This document shows positions 32,450 to 41,685 of a stretch of 64,000 bases of DNA, piece after piece; position 1 is the stretch's first letter, and each line of letters starts with the position of its first letter. The position numbers and the translations under genes are program-made. The stretch comes from [Clostridium] ultunense DSM 10521 (GTDB lineage: Bacteria > Bacillota > Clostridia > Tissierellales > Tepidimicrobiaceae). The stretch is from contig NZ_AZSU01000002.1 of the NCBI RefSeq assembly GCF_000511955.1, positions 386,696-450,695 of the forward strand, given 5' to 3'. The notes beneath the pieces are model-generated. The model worked only from the letters and a program-made list of their open reading frames with translations. It had not been told where the DNA came from and made no database searches.

Positions 32450-33544
32450 TTGAAAGTTTACCCAATAGAAACTATGGATATAGAAAAGGCAAAAGAATTT
32501 CAGTTTAGACTTGTAGATATAATTCACAGACATTTTAGAGGTGATGAATTTTTAAATGCTGGAGACTATGGAGTAGTGCCTGGTATAGGGAAACCTACTT
32601 ATACTGAAAAAGTAGAAAAAGTAATAGCAGATTTTTTCCATGGAGAGGCCTGTATATTAGTAAGGGGTGCTGGAACTGGTGCTATTAGAAATGTTATAAA
32701 TGCTAAAGTTAAGCCTAATGATAAAATATTGATCCATGATGCACCAATATATCCAACTACAAAGGTTATTATTGAATCCATGGGACTAGAACCAGTTAAG
32801 GTGGATTTCAATATAATGGATGATTTTAATGAGAAAACAATTAAGGAAGTGGAATTCTGTCTCATCCAACATTCAAGGCAAAGAATAGATGATAGATATA
32901 ACCTAGAGGAAACAATTAAAAGACTAAAACAAATTAATAAAAATTTATATATTTTAATTGATGATAATTATGTTGTTATGAAGGCGGAGAAAATAGGAAT
33001 TCAAAGTGGTGGAGATATTAGCGCATTTTCATTATTTAAGCTTTTAGGTCCTCAGGGAATAGGTTGTGTAGTAGGAGATAAGAAAACCATAGATAGGATA
33101 AAAGATATGAACTATTCTGGTGGAAGTCAGGTACAAGGTTATGAGGCTATGGATGCATTGAGATCTTTAGTATATGCTCCAGTAATGTTGGCCATTCAAA
33201 AACAAGTAGGAGATGAAGTAGTATCAAGAATAAATAAGGGAGAGGTAAAAGGCGTTAAGTCTGCATTTATAGCAAATGCTCAGTCAAGGGTAATACTTGT
33301 AGAATTCGAAGCTCCTATAGCTAAAAAGGTACTAGAGTATACCAATATTCTAGGAGGAGCCCCTTATCCAGTAGGAGCTGAGTCAAGGTATGAAGTTACG
33401 GGAATGTTTTATAGAGTATCGGGTACATTTTTAGCTCATAATCCTAAGCTAGAAGATTATATGATTAGGATTAATCCTATGAGATCTGGAGCTGATACTA
33501 TTATAAGGGTTCTTAAAGAAGCAGTAAATAAAGTATTGATATGA
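32450..33544 (+). CDS. yhfS: YhfS-like PLP-dependent aminotransferase-fold enzyme
   Basis: 364 residues, fold-type I PLP enzyme. RGAGTGAIRNVINA provides the phosphate-cup glycine loop; DDNYVV is the aspartate region; Lys197 in SAFSLFKLLGPQG is the likely Schiff-base lysine. TTG 32450 is chosen as start because AAAGGGGG lies eight bases upstream and the length then fits E. coli YhfS (361); an ATG 30 codons upstream would lie inside php. The reaction is unknown: transamination, beta-elimination or lyase activity are all possible. Confidence 0.85.
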   Translation: MKVYPIETMDIEKAKEFQFRLVDIIHRHFRGDEFLNAGDYGVVPGIGKPTYTEKVEKVIADFFHGEACILVRGAGTGAIRNVINAKVKPNDKILIHDAPIYPTTKVIIESMGLEPVKVDFNIMDDFNEKTIKEVEFCLIQHSRQRIDDRYNLEETIKRLKQINKNLYILIDDNYVVMKAEKIGIQSGGDISAFSLFKLLGPQGIGCVVGDKKTIDRIKDMNYSGGSQVQGYEAMDALRSLVYAPVMLAIQKQVGDEVVSRINKGEVKGVKSAFIANAQSRVILVEFEAPIAKKVLEYTNILGGAPYPVGAESRYEVTGMFYRVSGTFLAHNPKLEDYMIRINPMRSGADTIIRVLKEAVNKVLI

Positions 33545-33553
33545 GGTGGTTAA

Positions 33554-34729
33554 ATGTTTTTAGATATAACATTGAGAAGGAATATAGATTTAGTGGAAAC
33601 TGCAATTAATCTACACCAGAGTGGGCAAATACGAGCCAATACTTATGTTTTAGACTTAGATAGGATAGTAGAAAATGCAAAGCTAATAAAAGAAGAAGCG
33701 GATAAAAACAATGTAGAAATATACATGATGACTAAACAAATTGGCAGAAATCCAGAAGTAGCTAAGAGAATTGCTCAAGTGGGCATAGAGAAGGCAGTAG
33801 CTGTAGATCCTTGGGAGGCTATGGTGTTAGCTAAGCATGGAATCAAGATAGGAAACGTAGGACATTTAGTTCAAATACCATCTAATATGATTAAGGAAAT
33901 ATTAAAGTTAGATCCTGAAGTGGTAACTGTTTTTTCAGTTGAAAAAGCAAAAGAAATTGCCTTAGAAGCAGAAAAGCAAGGGAAAGTACAGGATATATTA
34001 TTGAGAGTAGTAGATAGTGATGATTTAATATATGAAGGACAAACAGGTGGATTTAAATTTGAAAAATTGCTAGAATCTGTTAAGGAGATAATGAAATATA
34101 AGGGAGTAAGGATTGTTGGAGTTACTGTTTTCCCTTGTTTTTTATATAATCCAGAGAAAGGCATAATAGAAAAAACTCATAATTCAAAAACATTGATTAA
34201 TAGTGCAAAGGTATTAGAAAAAGAATTGAATATAAAATTAAAACAAATAAACGCCCCTAGTGCTAATTCTATAGCATCCATATCTATGATTAGAGATATT
34301 GGTGGAACTCATGGAGAACCGGGTCATGCATTTACAGGTACTATCCCTATCAATGCATATAGGGATCAACCTGAAATCCCAGCTATGGTATATGTTAGCG
34401 AAATTTCTCATTGCTATAATGGGAAAGCTTATGTATTTGGTGGGGGGTACTATAGAAGAGGTAATATAAGAAAGGCGATGGTAGGGTCTAGCCTAGAAAA
34501 AGGGTTAAACAATATATTGGAAGCGTCTGATATTTCACCTACCAATATTGATTATTATGGTGAACTGATAATAGGGGATAAAAAAATTTCTATAGGAGAT
34601 ACGGTAATCTATGCTTTTAGAACACAAATTTTTGTAACCAGATCTGAGGTAGCTCTAGTAGAAGGAATTAGTAATAATAATCCTAGGATTTTAGGGATAT
34701 ACGATAGTTTTGGTAATAGGTTAAGGTAG
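33554..34729 (+). CDS. yhfX: YhfX-like alanine-racemase-fold PLP enzyme
   Basis: 391 residues, fold-type III PLP enzyme. The N-terminal TIM barrel starts at NTYVLDLDRIVENAKLI and contains the likely PLP lysine Lys61 (MMTKQIGRNPEVA); the C-terminal beta domain follows from about residue 265 (GTHGEPGHAFTGT). It matches E. coli YhfX. Expected activity: amino-acid racemase or a D-amino-acid-type lyase/decarboxylase; substrate unknown. Separated from yhfS by 9 bases and from yhfW by 10. Confidence 0.86.
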   Translation: MFLDITLRRNIDLVETAINLHQSGQIRANTYVLDLDRIVENAKLIKEEADKNNVEIYMMTKQIGRNPEVAKRIAQVGIEKAVAVDPWEAMVLAKHGIKIGNVGHLVQIPSNMIKEILKLDPEVVTVFSVEKAKEIALEAEKQGKVQDILLRVVDSDDLIYEGQTGGFKFEKLLESVKEIMKYKGVRIVGVTVFPCFLYNPEKGIIEKTHNSKTLINSAKVLEKELNIKLKQINAPSANSIASISMIRDIGGTHGEPGHAFTGTIPINAYRDQPEIPAMVYVSEISHCYNGKAYVFGGGYYRRGNIRKAMVGSSLEKGLNNILEASDISPTNIDYYGELIIGDKKISIGDTVIYAFRTQIFVTRSEVALVEGISNNNPRILGIYDSFGNRLR

Positions 34730-34739
34730 AGGTGATAAT

Positions 34740-35942
34740 ATGAAACGTGCTATTTTGGTAGTTGTTGATAGCTTGGGAATAGGTTATATGAATGATGTTC
34801 ATAAATATAGGCCACAAGATATAGGAGCAAATACTTTTGGTCATATATTGGATAAGGCTAAAAGTATTGAAATACCAAATTTTCAAAAGCTGGGTATTAA
34901 TAATATAATCAACCATAATAGATTGAGTAATATAGACAATATAGGAAGTTATGGCATATTAAATCTTGAACATTATGGTGCAGATAGTTATGTAGGCCAT
35001 CAAGAAATAATGGGTACTAAACCAAAGAAACCCTTATTAGAACCCTTTTCTTTTTTTAGAGAACAGGTTATTGATCAATTAATAAAGGAAGGCCATAAGG
35101 TAACTTGTCCTGAAGAAAATAAACCGTATATTCTTGTAGATGATTTAGTGGTGGTAGCAGACAATATTGAAACAGATTACGGTCAAATATACAATGTAAC
35201 TGCTCCGTTAGACTATATTCCTTTCGAAAAAGTTATAGATATAGGGAAAAAGGTAAGATCTGTTGTAAAAGTAAATAGAGTAATAGCTCTCGGTGGAGAA
35301 GGAGTTAGTGTAGAGCAAATACTAGGAAGCATAGAAAAAAGGAAAGATGGACTAATAGGTGTTAACTCACCGAAATCTGGAGTGTATAATAAAGGTTATT
35401 TAAGTAGGCACTTAGGATATGGGGTAAATCCAGAAAAACAGATAAGTGCTATATTAGCTAGAAACAATTATGAAGTAACCTTAATTGGTAAGATGCAAGA
35501 TGTAATAGAATGTGAAAAAGCGACAAAAATTCCCGCAGTAGATACTGAAAAGGTTATGAAAGAAACCTTGGATTCTATGAGTTATTTATCTGAAGGGATT
35601 ATTGCAGCTACGGTTCAAGAAACGGATTTAGCTGGACATGCTCAAGATGTAGAAAAGTATGTAAAAAAGCTAATGATTGTGGATAAGTATATTGGAGATA
35701 TTATTAATAGTATGAAGGATGGGGATATATTATTTATTACAGCTGATCATGGCAACGATCCAACTATAGGTTTTAGCCAACATACTAGGGAAAAAACATT
35801 TTTACTAGTATATGGTAAGAGGTTGAATAAAGTAGCTTTAGGAGAAAGAAATACTTTATCAGATATTGGAGCAACTATTTCTGATTATTTCAATGTAGAA
35901 AAAACTGAAAATGGAAATAGTTTTTTAGAATATATTAAGTAG
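34740..35942 (+). CDS. yhfW: YhfW-like phosphopentomutase-family metalloenzyme
   Basis: 400 residues, alkaline phosphatase/phosphopentomutase superfamily. The first metal motif is AILVVVDSLGIG (Asp10); the C-terminal metal motifs are ITADHGNDPT and FSQHTREKTFLLVYG, as in DeoB. Matches E. coli YhfW. It could isomerise a pentose phosphate or act as a phosphate-transfer enzyme on the product of the other Yhf enzymes. Last gene of the operon; a terminator follows. Confidence 0.87.
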   Translation: MKRAILVVVDSLGIGYMNDVHKYRPQDIGANTFGHILDKAKSIEIPNFQKLGINNIINHNRLSNIDNIGSYGILNLEHYGADSYVGHQEIMGTKPKKPLLEPFSFFREQVIDQLIKEGHKVTCPEENKPYILVDDLVVVADNIETDYGQIYNVTAPLDYIPFEKVIDIGKKVRSVVKVNRVIALGGEGVSVEQILGSIEKRKDGLIGVNSPKSGVYNKGYLSRHLGYGVNPEKQISAILARNNYEVTLIGKMQDVIECEKATKIPAVDTEKVMKETLDSMSYLSEGIIAATVQETDLAGHAQDVEKYVKKLMIVDKYIGDIINSMKDGDILFITADHGNDPTIGFSQHTREKTFLLVYGKRLNKVALGERNTLSDIGATISDYFNVEKTENGNSFLEYIK

Positions 35943-35951
35943 ATTGTTGAA

Positions 35952-35994
35952 AATAATAGTAAAGAATTTTTCTTTGCTATTATTATTTTTATTT
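35952..35994 (+). terminator. Terminator of the yhf operon
   Basis: AATAATAGTAAAGAA pairs with TTCTTTGCTATTATT (one G-T), followed by ATTTTTATTT. It starts ten bases after the yhfW stop. Confidence 0.85.
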
Positions 35995-36042
35995 AATTTG
36001 AGTTATAATTATATAGATAAAACTAAATGAGAAGGTGGATAT

Positions 36043-36996
36043 ATGGCAAATAGGATAGTAATAGCATTAGGAGGAAATGCGCTTCAAGAAAATCCAGAGG
36101 ATATATCAGCGGAAGCTCAGCTTGAAACTGCTAAAAAAACAGCAGCATCTATAGTGGATTTTATAGAGGAAGGTCATGAAGTAGTAATTGTCCATGGCAA
36201 TGGACCTCAAGTAGGTCAAATTGTCTCTGTATATGAAAAGGCAATAGGTATACCCAATATGCCTTTCCCAGAATGTGGTGCCATGAGTCAGGGGTATATA
36301 GGTTACCATTTACAACAATCTATAGGTGAAGAAATGAGAAAAAGGGGTATAGACAAGGGAATAACGGCTATGATAACCCAAGTATTAATAGATGAAGAAG
36401 ATCCAGCTTTCTGCAATCCAACTAAACCAGTAGGTTCTTTCTTTTCAAAGGAGGAGGCAATGGAATTAGAGAGGAGAAAGGGATATATAATGAAGGAGGA
36501 TGCAGGCAGGGGTTGGAGAAGAGTAGTGCCATCACCAGAACCTATAGATATTATAGAATCTAAAACACTTAAAGCATTGGTAGAGTCAAATTTTATAGTG
36601 ATAACTGCTGGTGGTGGCGGTATACCTGTAATAAGAAAAGATAATGGAAAACTGGAAGGAATACCTGCAGTAATAGATAAGGATTTAGCAGCGGAGTTAG
36701 TGGGAGAGGTAGTCGATGCTGATATGCTAATTATCCTTACTGCAGTGGAAAAGGTGTGTATCGATTTTCATAAACCAACGGAAAAGGGATTAGAAAGGCT
36801 TACAGTTGAGGAAGCTGAACAATATATGGAAGAGGGTCAATTCGCTCCAGGTTCTATGCTTCCAAAGATAAAAGCTGCTATAAAATTCGTTAAAAGTAAA
36901 AAAGGCCGTAGAGCTATAATAACATCTTTAGATAAAGCTAGAGAATGTGTGAAGGAAAGGGTGGGAACTAGAATTGAGGGGTTACCTACGGAATAA
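36043..36996 (+). CDS. arcC: Carbamate kinase
   Basis: 317 residues. Transfers phosphate from carbamoyl phosphate to ADP, yielding ATP from citrulline, agmatine or purine breakdown. Signatures: VIALGGNALQ at the N-terminus, VHGNGPQVGQI, GYIMKEDAGRGWRRVVPSPEP, VITAGGGGIPVI and PGSMLPKIKAAIKFV. It is monocistronic here, with no arginine deiminase or ornithine transcarbamylase nearby, so its carbamoyl phosphate may come from purine or other ureido compounds. GAAGGTGG before the ATG. Confidence 0.95.
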   Translation: MANRIVIALGGNALQENPEDISAEAQLETAKKTAASIVDFIEEGHEVVIVHGNGPQVGQIVSVYEKAIGIPNMPFPECGAMSQGYIGYHLQQSIGEEMRKRGIDKGITAMITQVLIDEEDPAFCNPTKPVGSFFSKEEAMELERRKGYIMKEDAGRGWRRVVPSPEPIDIIESKTLKALVESNFIVITAGGGGIPVIRKDNGKLEGIPAVIDKDLAAELVGEVVDADMLIILTAVEKVCIDFHKPTEKGLERLTVEEAEQYMEEGQFAPGSMLPKIKAAIKFVKSKKGRRAIITSLDKARECVKERVGTRIEGLPTE

Positions 36997-37083
36997 ACAG
37001 AGAAGGCATTATCTATAATAGGAACTTATTGGGTAGTGTGAAATAAATAGTAATTTCGATATTCCTTTTTTATTATTTTGTGA

Positions 37084-37187
37084 TATAATGATTAATGTAT
37101 TAAACTACCCACACACAAATGGAGGTTGGCAAATTTATGTTGACCTTCAACCCCATAAAAATTAGCCCTTAAAGGGCTAGTTTTTTA
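37084..37187 (+). other. Possible short transcript with an 11-codon reading frame
   Basis: TATAAT at 37084-37089 (with only a weak -35) is followed by GGAGG at 37121 and a small frame, ATG 37137 to TAA 37172 (MLTFNPIKISP), ending within a terminator hairpin. This could be a small RNA or an abandoned leader of about 90 bases. Evidence is positional only. Confidence 0.3.
37157..37187. terminator. Bidirectional terminator between arcC side and chemoreceptor gene
   Basis: TAGCCCTT-A-AAGGGCTA is flanked by TTTTTT on one strand and by TTTTTATGG when read on the other. The chemoreceptor stop codon lies within the stem. Confidence 0.78.
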
Positions 37188-39273
37188 TGTTCATTTTTAG
37201 TTTTATATTGCTGAGAAGTAATTGTAGTTCTTCTGCTAGAGAAGCTAGGCTCTCAGTGGATGAAGTAATTTCTTCCATAGAAGCCATCTGTTCTTCTGAA
37301 GCTGCAGAGGAATTCTGAATTTGAGAAGCTATGTCCTGACTCATTTTTTCAATGGAAGTAGAGGAATCCACTACAGACTCTACATAATTTTCTACATTAT
37401 CAGTGGCTTGGACAACTTCTTCTATACTTTTTGCTATTTGATGGATTAATTCAGCAATCTCATTAAAGCTTTCCCTTGTTTCATTAACCCTTGTAATTCC
37501 TAACTCTACTTCTTTACCTCCAGAATCCATTTTTTCATTGGCATCTTCTATTAACACATTGTTGTTTACTAATCGAAGATATATTTCCTCAGTAGATTTT
37601 TGGGTTTCTTCAGCTAGTTTCCTTATTTCATCGGCTACTACTGCAAAACCCCGACCAAATTCTCCGGCTCTGGCTGCTTCTATGGCAGCGTTTAATGCTA
37701 ATAAATTGGTTTGTTCTGCTACATCTTGGATAACCTCTAGCATTTGATTCATCTCTTTAGAACTAGAACTAATATTGTCTAAGGATGCTCTAACGCTGTT
37801 GGTACTGTCTTCTATATTTCTCATTTGTACGATTACTTCTTCTATCTTGTCTTTTCCTATTTCCGTTCTATCTATTACTTTTATTCTTAAATTTTCTGCA
37901 TTTTCCGTCTGTCTAGTTACACGATCTATATGATTTGATATTTCTTTTATTGAAGAAGTTACATTGAGTATCTCACTAAGTTGAGCATGGGAGGCCTCAG
38001 CAATTTCATTGGAAGATTCGGCTATATTTGTGGCTGCTGCCGTAGATTCCTCAGATATGGCTGCCAATTCTTCTGAGGAGGCTGCTACTTGATGAGAAGA
38101 TTCTTGAACCTCTTGGGCAAAATTTCTCATATTGTCGATTATTAATTGGAGGGAGTAGCCCATTTTTCCAAGTTCGTCTTTCCTTTTTAATAATTTTTCT
38201 TCTATATCTACGCTAAAATCTAGTTGAGACAGATTATAAGCACAATCTGTAATTTCAGCAATTGGCTTTGTAAGATTTCTACTAAATATTAATGAAAATA
38301 ATGTACCTATTATAATTGCAAAGATTATAGCATATATCAGAGTTTGTTTTAAGGAGTTTAGCCCACTTAATACTTCTGATTCATCTATACTTACTACTAA
38401 AGTCCAGCCTTTAGATTTTATAGGAGCAAAACCTATATGTACTATTTTATTTCCTTCTATATATCTACCAATACCTGATTCTCCTGCCTTGATTTTTTCC
38501 TCCATTGCTATTACTTCATCGACTATATTTGGAGCTACCCGATTCTTCAATCCATCAAAATTAGCAACTTGGTTAGAACCATTAGCAATGGAAGCGCTTC
38601 CTATAACTGTTGGATGGGATACAATATCTGCAGTTTCATTTAATATATAAGCAAATCCATTTTCACCAAATTTTATATTTTCTGCTATTTGGTAGAATTC
38701 ATCGGCAGATTTAAAGGCTATTATTACTCCTATATGGGCACCTCGATGTTTCAAAGGAGCAGCAATTATTACTTCTACCTTTCCTGTTATTTCATTTCTC
38801 ATAGGCTCTGAAAAGTAGGTTTTTCCCGATATAGCCCTTTGAAAATAATCTTTTTGGTAAATATCTATTTCAGTACCATTGTCTAATATTAGATTTCCTT
38901 GTACATTAGCTAAACCAATATGGGAGAATTTTAGTCTAGCCTTTTCAGTTTGTAATAGTTCAAATTTTTCTTCTTTGGGTACATCTGGATCCGATATGAT
39001 TTCTAAATTTCCTAGAGTTTCAACTGAAAGAGTATAGCTTATAATCTGTTCATCTACTAAATTTGCTGAATCTACCGCCTTGTTGAAAAGTAGTTCGTTA
39101 TAGGATTTAATCAATTCACCTTTAGAAATGAAATAAGAAACTAGACCTAGGGCCAAAGTTAAAACAATTAATATGGAAGTTGTGGATAATATCATTCTTT
39201 TTCCTATACTATGGTTACGATGATCTATATTCTTGACCTTTTTTCTAAGTTTTTTCTTATCTTTTGATTTCAT
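37177..39273 (-). CDS. Methyl-accepting chemotaxis protein with dCache-type sensor
   Basis: 698 residues. A first membrane helix near residues 27-50 ([16 protein letters not shown]) is followed by an extracellular double-Cache domain of about 250 residues ([54 protein letters not shown]), a second helix near 305-325, a HAMP region ([18 protein letters not shown]) and the methyl-accepting signalling domain with hairpin [15 protein letters not shown]. It would steer motility in response to a small ligand such as an amino acid or carboxylate. Divergent from the Liv-type operon across a 326-base gap. AAAGGAG lies before the ATG. Confidence 0.93.
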   Translation of the reverse strand: MKSKDKKKLRKKVKNIDHRNHSIGKRMILSTTSILIVLTLALGLVSYFISKGELIKSYNELLFNKAVDSANLVDEQIISYTLSVETLGNLEIISDPDVPKEEKFELLQTEKARLKFSHIGLANVQGNLILDNGTEIDIYQKDYFQRAISGKTYFSEPMRNEITGKVEVIIAAPLKHRGAHIGVIIAFKSADEFYQIAENIKFGENGFAYILNETADIVSHPTVIGSASIANGSNQVANFDGLKNRVAPNIVDEVIAMEEKIKAGESGIGRYIEGNKIVHIGFAPIKSKGWTLVVSIDESEVLSGLNSLKQTLIYAIIFAIIIGTLFSLIFSRNLTKPIAEITDCAYNLSQLDFSVDIEEKLLKRKDELGKMGYSLQLIIDNMRNFAQEVQESSHQVAASSEELAAISEESTAAATNIAESSNEIAEASHAQLSEILNVTSSIKEISNHIDRVTRQTENAENLRIKVIDRTEIGKDKIEEVIVQMRNIEDSTNSVRASLDNISSSSKEMNQMLEVIQDVAEQTNLLALNAAIEAARAGEFGRGFAVVADEIRKLAEETQKSTEEIYLRLVNNNVLIEDANEKMDSGGKEVELGITRVNETRESFNEIAELIHQIAKSIEEVVQATDNVENYVESVVDSSTSIEKMSQDIASQIQNSSAASEEQMASMEEITSSTESLASLAEELQLLLSNIKLKMNIKN

Positions 39274-39436
39274 TAAACTCCAACTCCTTTATGTTAAATT
39301 TAAGGATAAAGTTTTCCATATTTTAATATTAGACAAAAGTTTTCAAAATCCTCTATTTTTAAGAAAATATTAGAATATAATATATAATATTGTATAGTTT
39401 GTACAAATATGAATAGTCTGGGCATACTAGAATATA

Positions 39437-39465
39437 TTGACAAATCTATAGTGGATAGATATACT
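39437..39465 (+). promoter_or_regulatory. Promoter of the Liv-type ABC operon
   Basis: TTGACA, 17 bases, TATACT. The rest of the 326-base gap (39274-39599) is AT-rich, holds no gene, and must also carry the chemoreceptor promoter on the minus strand, which I could not place. Confidence 0.7.
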
Positions 39466-39549
39466 TTAAATATACGGAACATTTTAAAAAATAGAAATAT
39501 TAGCTAAACTATCTAAGAATCTACTTTATTTTCTGCAGATCAATACAAG

Positions 39550-39573
39550 AAGACATGTAAGGCTACATGTCTT
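39550..39573 (+). repeat. Leader hairpin of the Liv-type operon
   Basis: Perfect 10-bp stem AAGACATGTA/TACATGTCTT with loop AGGC, in the predicted 5' leader about 27 bases before the start codon. There is no T run after it, so it is not a plain terminator. Confidence 0.65.
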
Positions 39574-39599
39574 AAATATTATAAAAGGGGGAAAATTTA

Positions 39600-40760
39600 A
39601 TGAAAAAGAAATTTGGTCTGTTGTTACTTGTATCAATGTTAATTATCTCGTCCTTAGCAGGCTGCAGTCAATCTCAGGACACAGGTGGTGGCTCCTCTGA
39701 TGTAATAAAAATTGGAGTATTTGAGCCAATGACTGGGGCTAATGCTGCTGGTGGACAGATGACAGTTGAAGGTATTGAACTGGCTCATGAAGCCAAGGGA
39801 GAAGTATTAGGTAAGAAAGTAGAATTAGTCATAGTAGATAATAAATCGGATAAAGTAGAATCTGCTAATGCAGCTTCTAGATTGATAGAAAAGGATGAAG
39901 TAGTTGCTATTATCGGTAGTTATGGTAGTTCTTTATCTATGGCAGCTGGAGATATAGTTAAGAAGGCAGAGGTACCTGCCGTAGGATGTTCTCCAACTAA
40001 TCCATTAGTTACGTTAAATAATGATTATTATTTTAGAGTTTGTTTTATCGATCCTTTCCAAGGTACCGTAATGGCCAATTATGCAGTAAATGATTTGGGA
40101 GCAAAGACTGCAGCTGTTATCCAAGACGTTACTCAGGATTACTCTGTAGGACTGAGTAAATATTTCATAGATGCCTTTAAGGAATTAACAGGGGATGATA
40201 ATAGTATAGTAGAAACTTCATCCTATAATACTGGAGACCAGGATTTTTCAGCACAGTTAACCAATGTTAAGGCTAAGAATCCTGATGTAATATTTGCACC
40301 AGGAAACTATGGAGAGTCTGCACTTCTTATTAGACAAGCTAGAGATTTAGGTATAGATGTTCCAATTCTTGGCGGAGATACTTGGGAATCGCCTGAATTC
40401 TTATCCATAGGTGGAGATGCAGTAGAGGGGGCTGTATTTAGTACCCACTTTACAGCAGAAGCACCAGTAACCAATGTGTCTGGAATATTTTTAGAAGCCT
40501 ATAGGGAAAAATTTGAAAAGGAAGCCAATGCTTTTGCGGCTTTAGGTTATGATGCTTATATGGTAATAATGGATACCATAGAAAAAGCAGGGTCTGCTGA
40601 TCCAAAAGCTATAAGGGATGGACTGGCAGAATTAGAAGGATTTGTAGGAGCAACAGGAAATATTACTTTAGATGAAAATGGGGATGCAGTTAAGTCTGCT
40701 GTTATCAATAAAGTTGAAAATGGTGAATTTGTATATCTGACTACTGTTGAACCTAAATAA
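39600..40760 (+). CDS. Branched-chain amino-acid-type substrate-binding lipoprotein
   Basis: 386 residues, Leu/Ile/Val-binding-protein family. Lipobox LAGC at Cys21; mature start IKIGVFEPMTGANAAGGQM, then ELVIVDNKSDKVESANAASRLI, IIGSYGSSLSMAAGDIVKKA and GLSKYFIDAFKEL. First gene of a five-gene importer operon. The family also handles urea, amides and aromatic acids, so the ligand is not certain. GGGGG precedes the ATG. Confidence 0.92.
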   Translation: MKKKFGLLLLVSMLIISSLAGCSQSQDTGGGSSDVIKIGVFEPMTGANAAGGQMTVEGIELAHEAKGEVLGKKVELVIVDNKSDKVESANAASRLIEKDEVVAIIGSYGSSLSMAAGDIVKKAEVPAVGCSPTNPLVTLNNDYYFRVCFIDPFQGTVMANYAVNDLGAKTAAVIQDVTQDYSVGLSKYFIDAFKELTGDDNSIVETSSYNTGDQDFSAQLTNVKAKNPDVIFAPGNYGESALLIRQARDLGIDVPILGGDTWESPEFLSIGGDAVEGAVFSTHFTAEAPVTNVSGIFLEAYREKFEKEANAFAALGYDAYMVIMDTIEKAGSADPKAIRDGLAELEGFVGATGNITLDENGDAVKSAVINKVENGEFVYLTTVEPK

Positions 40761-40788
40761 TAGTCTAGGGACATAAGGGGGACTGAAT

Positions 40789-41682
40789 ATGGGTAATCTA
40801 AATTTTTTACAGCACTTGGCTAATGGTATTTCTTTAGGCAGTCTATATGCTTTAATTGCCATAGGTTATACCATGGTTTACGGAATTTTAAGGCTAATAA
40901 ACTTTGCCCATGGGGATATATTCATGTTAGGAGCCTATATCACCTATTATGGCATATTATTTACATCCATTCCTTGGTGGCTTGTGTTTATATTTGCCTC
41001 AATATTTACCGGATTTATCGGTCTCCTCCTTGAAAAAATAGCTTATAGACCATTAAGGGAATCTCCAAGGATTACTATTTTGATTTCGGCCATTGGGGCC
41101 TCCTTCTTTTTACAAAACTTTGGAATAGTAGTATTTGGGGGGAGGCCAAAGGCCTTCCCTGTCCCTAATATATTGAATAAGGTAATAAGATTAGGAGGAG
41201 TATCAGTAGGTATAGTTACCTTCGTAATTCCAACAGTTACCATAATACTGCTCTTAGGTCTTACCTATTTTATAACTAAAACTAAAACTGGTATGGCCAT
41301 GAGAGCCTTGTCTAAGGATTATGAAACGGCTAGTTTAATGGGAATAGATATAAATAGGATCATTTCCATTACTTTTTTTATCGGTTCCTTCCTTGCGGCT
41401 GTTGGAGGAGTAATGTGGGGGACTAAATATCCTCAATTAATGCCTCTAATGGGTGTTATGCCAGGTCTTAAATGTTTTATAGCTGCTGTTATTGGAGGAA
41501 TAGGGAATATTACTGGTGCAGTTATAGGTGGGTTCATATTGGGATTAGGAGAGATTTTGCTAATCGCCTTTCTTCCAAATTTAACTGGATATAGGGATGC
41601 TTTTGCATTTGTCCTTTTAATCATAATCCTCCTAGTTAAACCAACAGGTTTAATGGGTGAAAAAATTACAGAGAAGGTGTAG
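40789..41682 (+). CDS. livH: Liv-type ABC permease LivH
   Basis: 297 residues, about eight membrane helices. Family marks: LANGISLGSLYALIAIGYTM at the start, LRLINFAHGDIFMLGAY, and AVIGGIGNITGAVIGGFILG near the C-terminus. Forms the membrane channel with LivM. GGGGGA before the ATG. Confidence 0.93.
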   Translation: MGNLNFLQHLANGISLGSLYALIAIGYTMVYGILRLINFAHGDIFMLGAYITYYGILFTSIPWWLVFIFASIFTGFIGLLLEKIAYRPLRESPRITILISAIGASFFLQNFGIVVFGGRPKAFPVPNILNKVIRLGGVSVGIVTFVIPTVTIILLLGLTYFITKTKTGMAMRALSKDYETASLMGIDINRIISITFFIGSFLAAVGGVMWGTKYPQLMPLMGVMPGLKCFIAAVIGGIGNITGAVIGGFILGLGEILLIAFLPNLTGYRDAFAFVLLIIILLVKPTGLMGEKITEKV

Positions 41683-41685
41683 ACT

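Noticed and set aside
37021..37030. GGAACTTATT resembling one arm of the AGTTCCCA hairpins
   Set aside because: No matching left arm is present upstream, so no hairpin forms.
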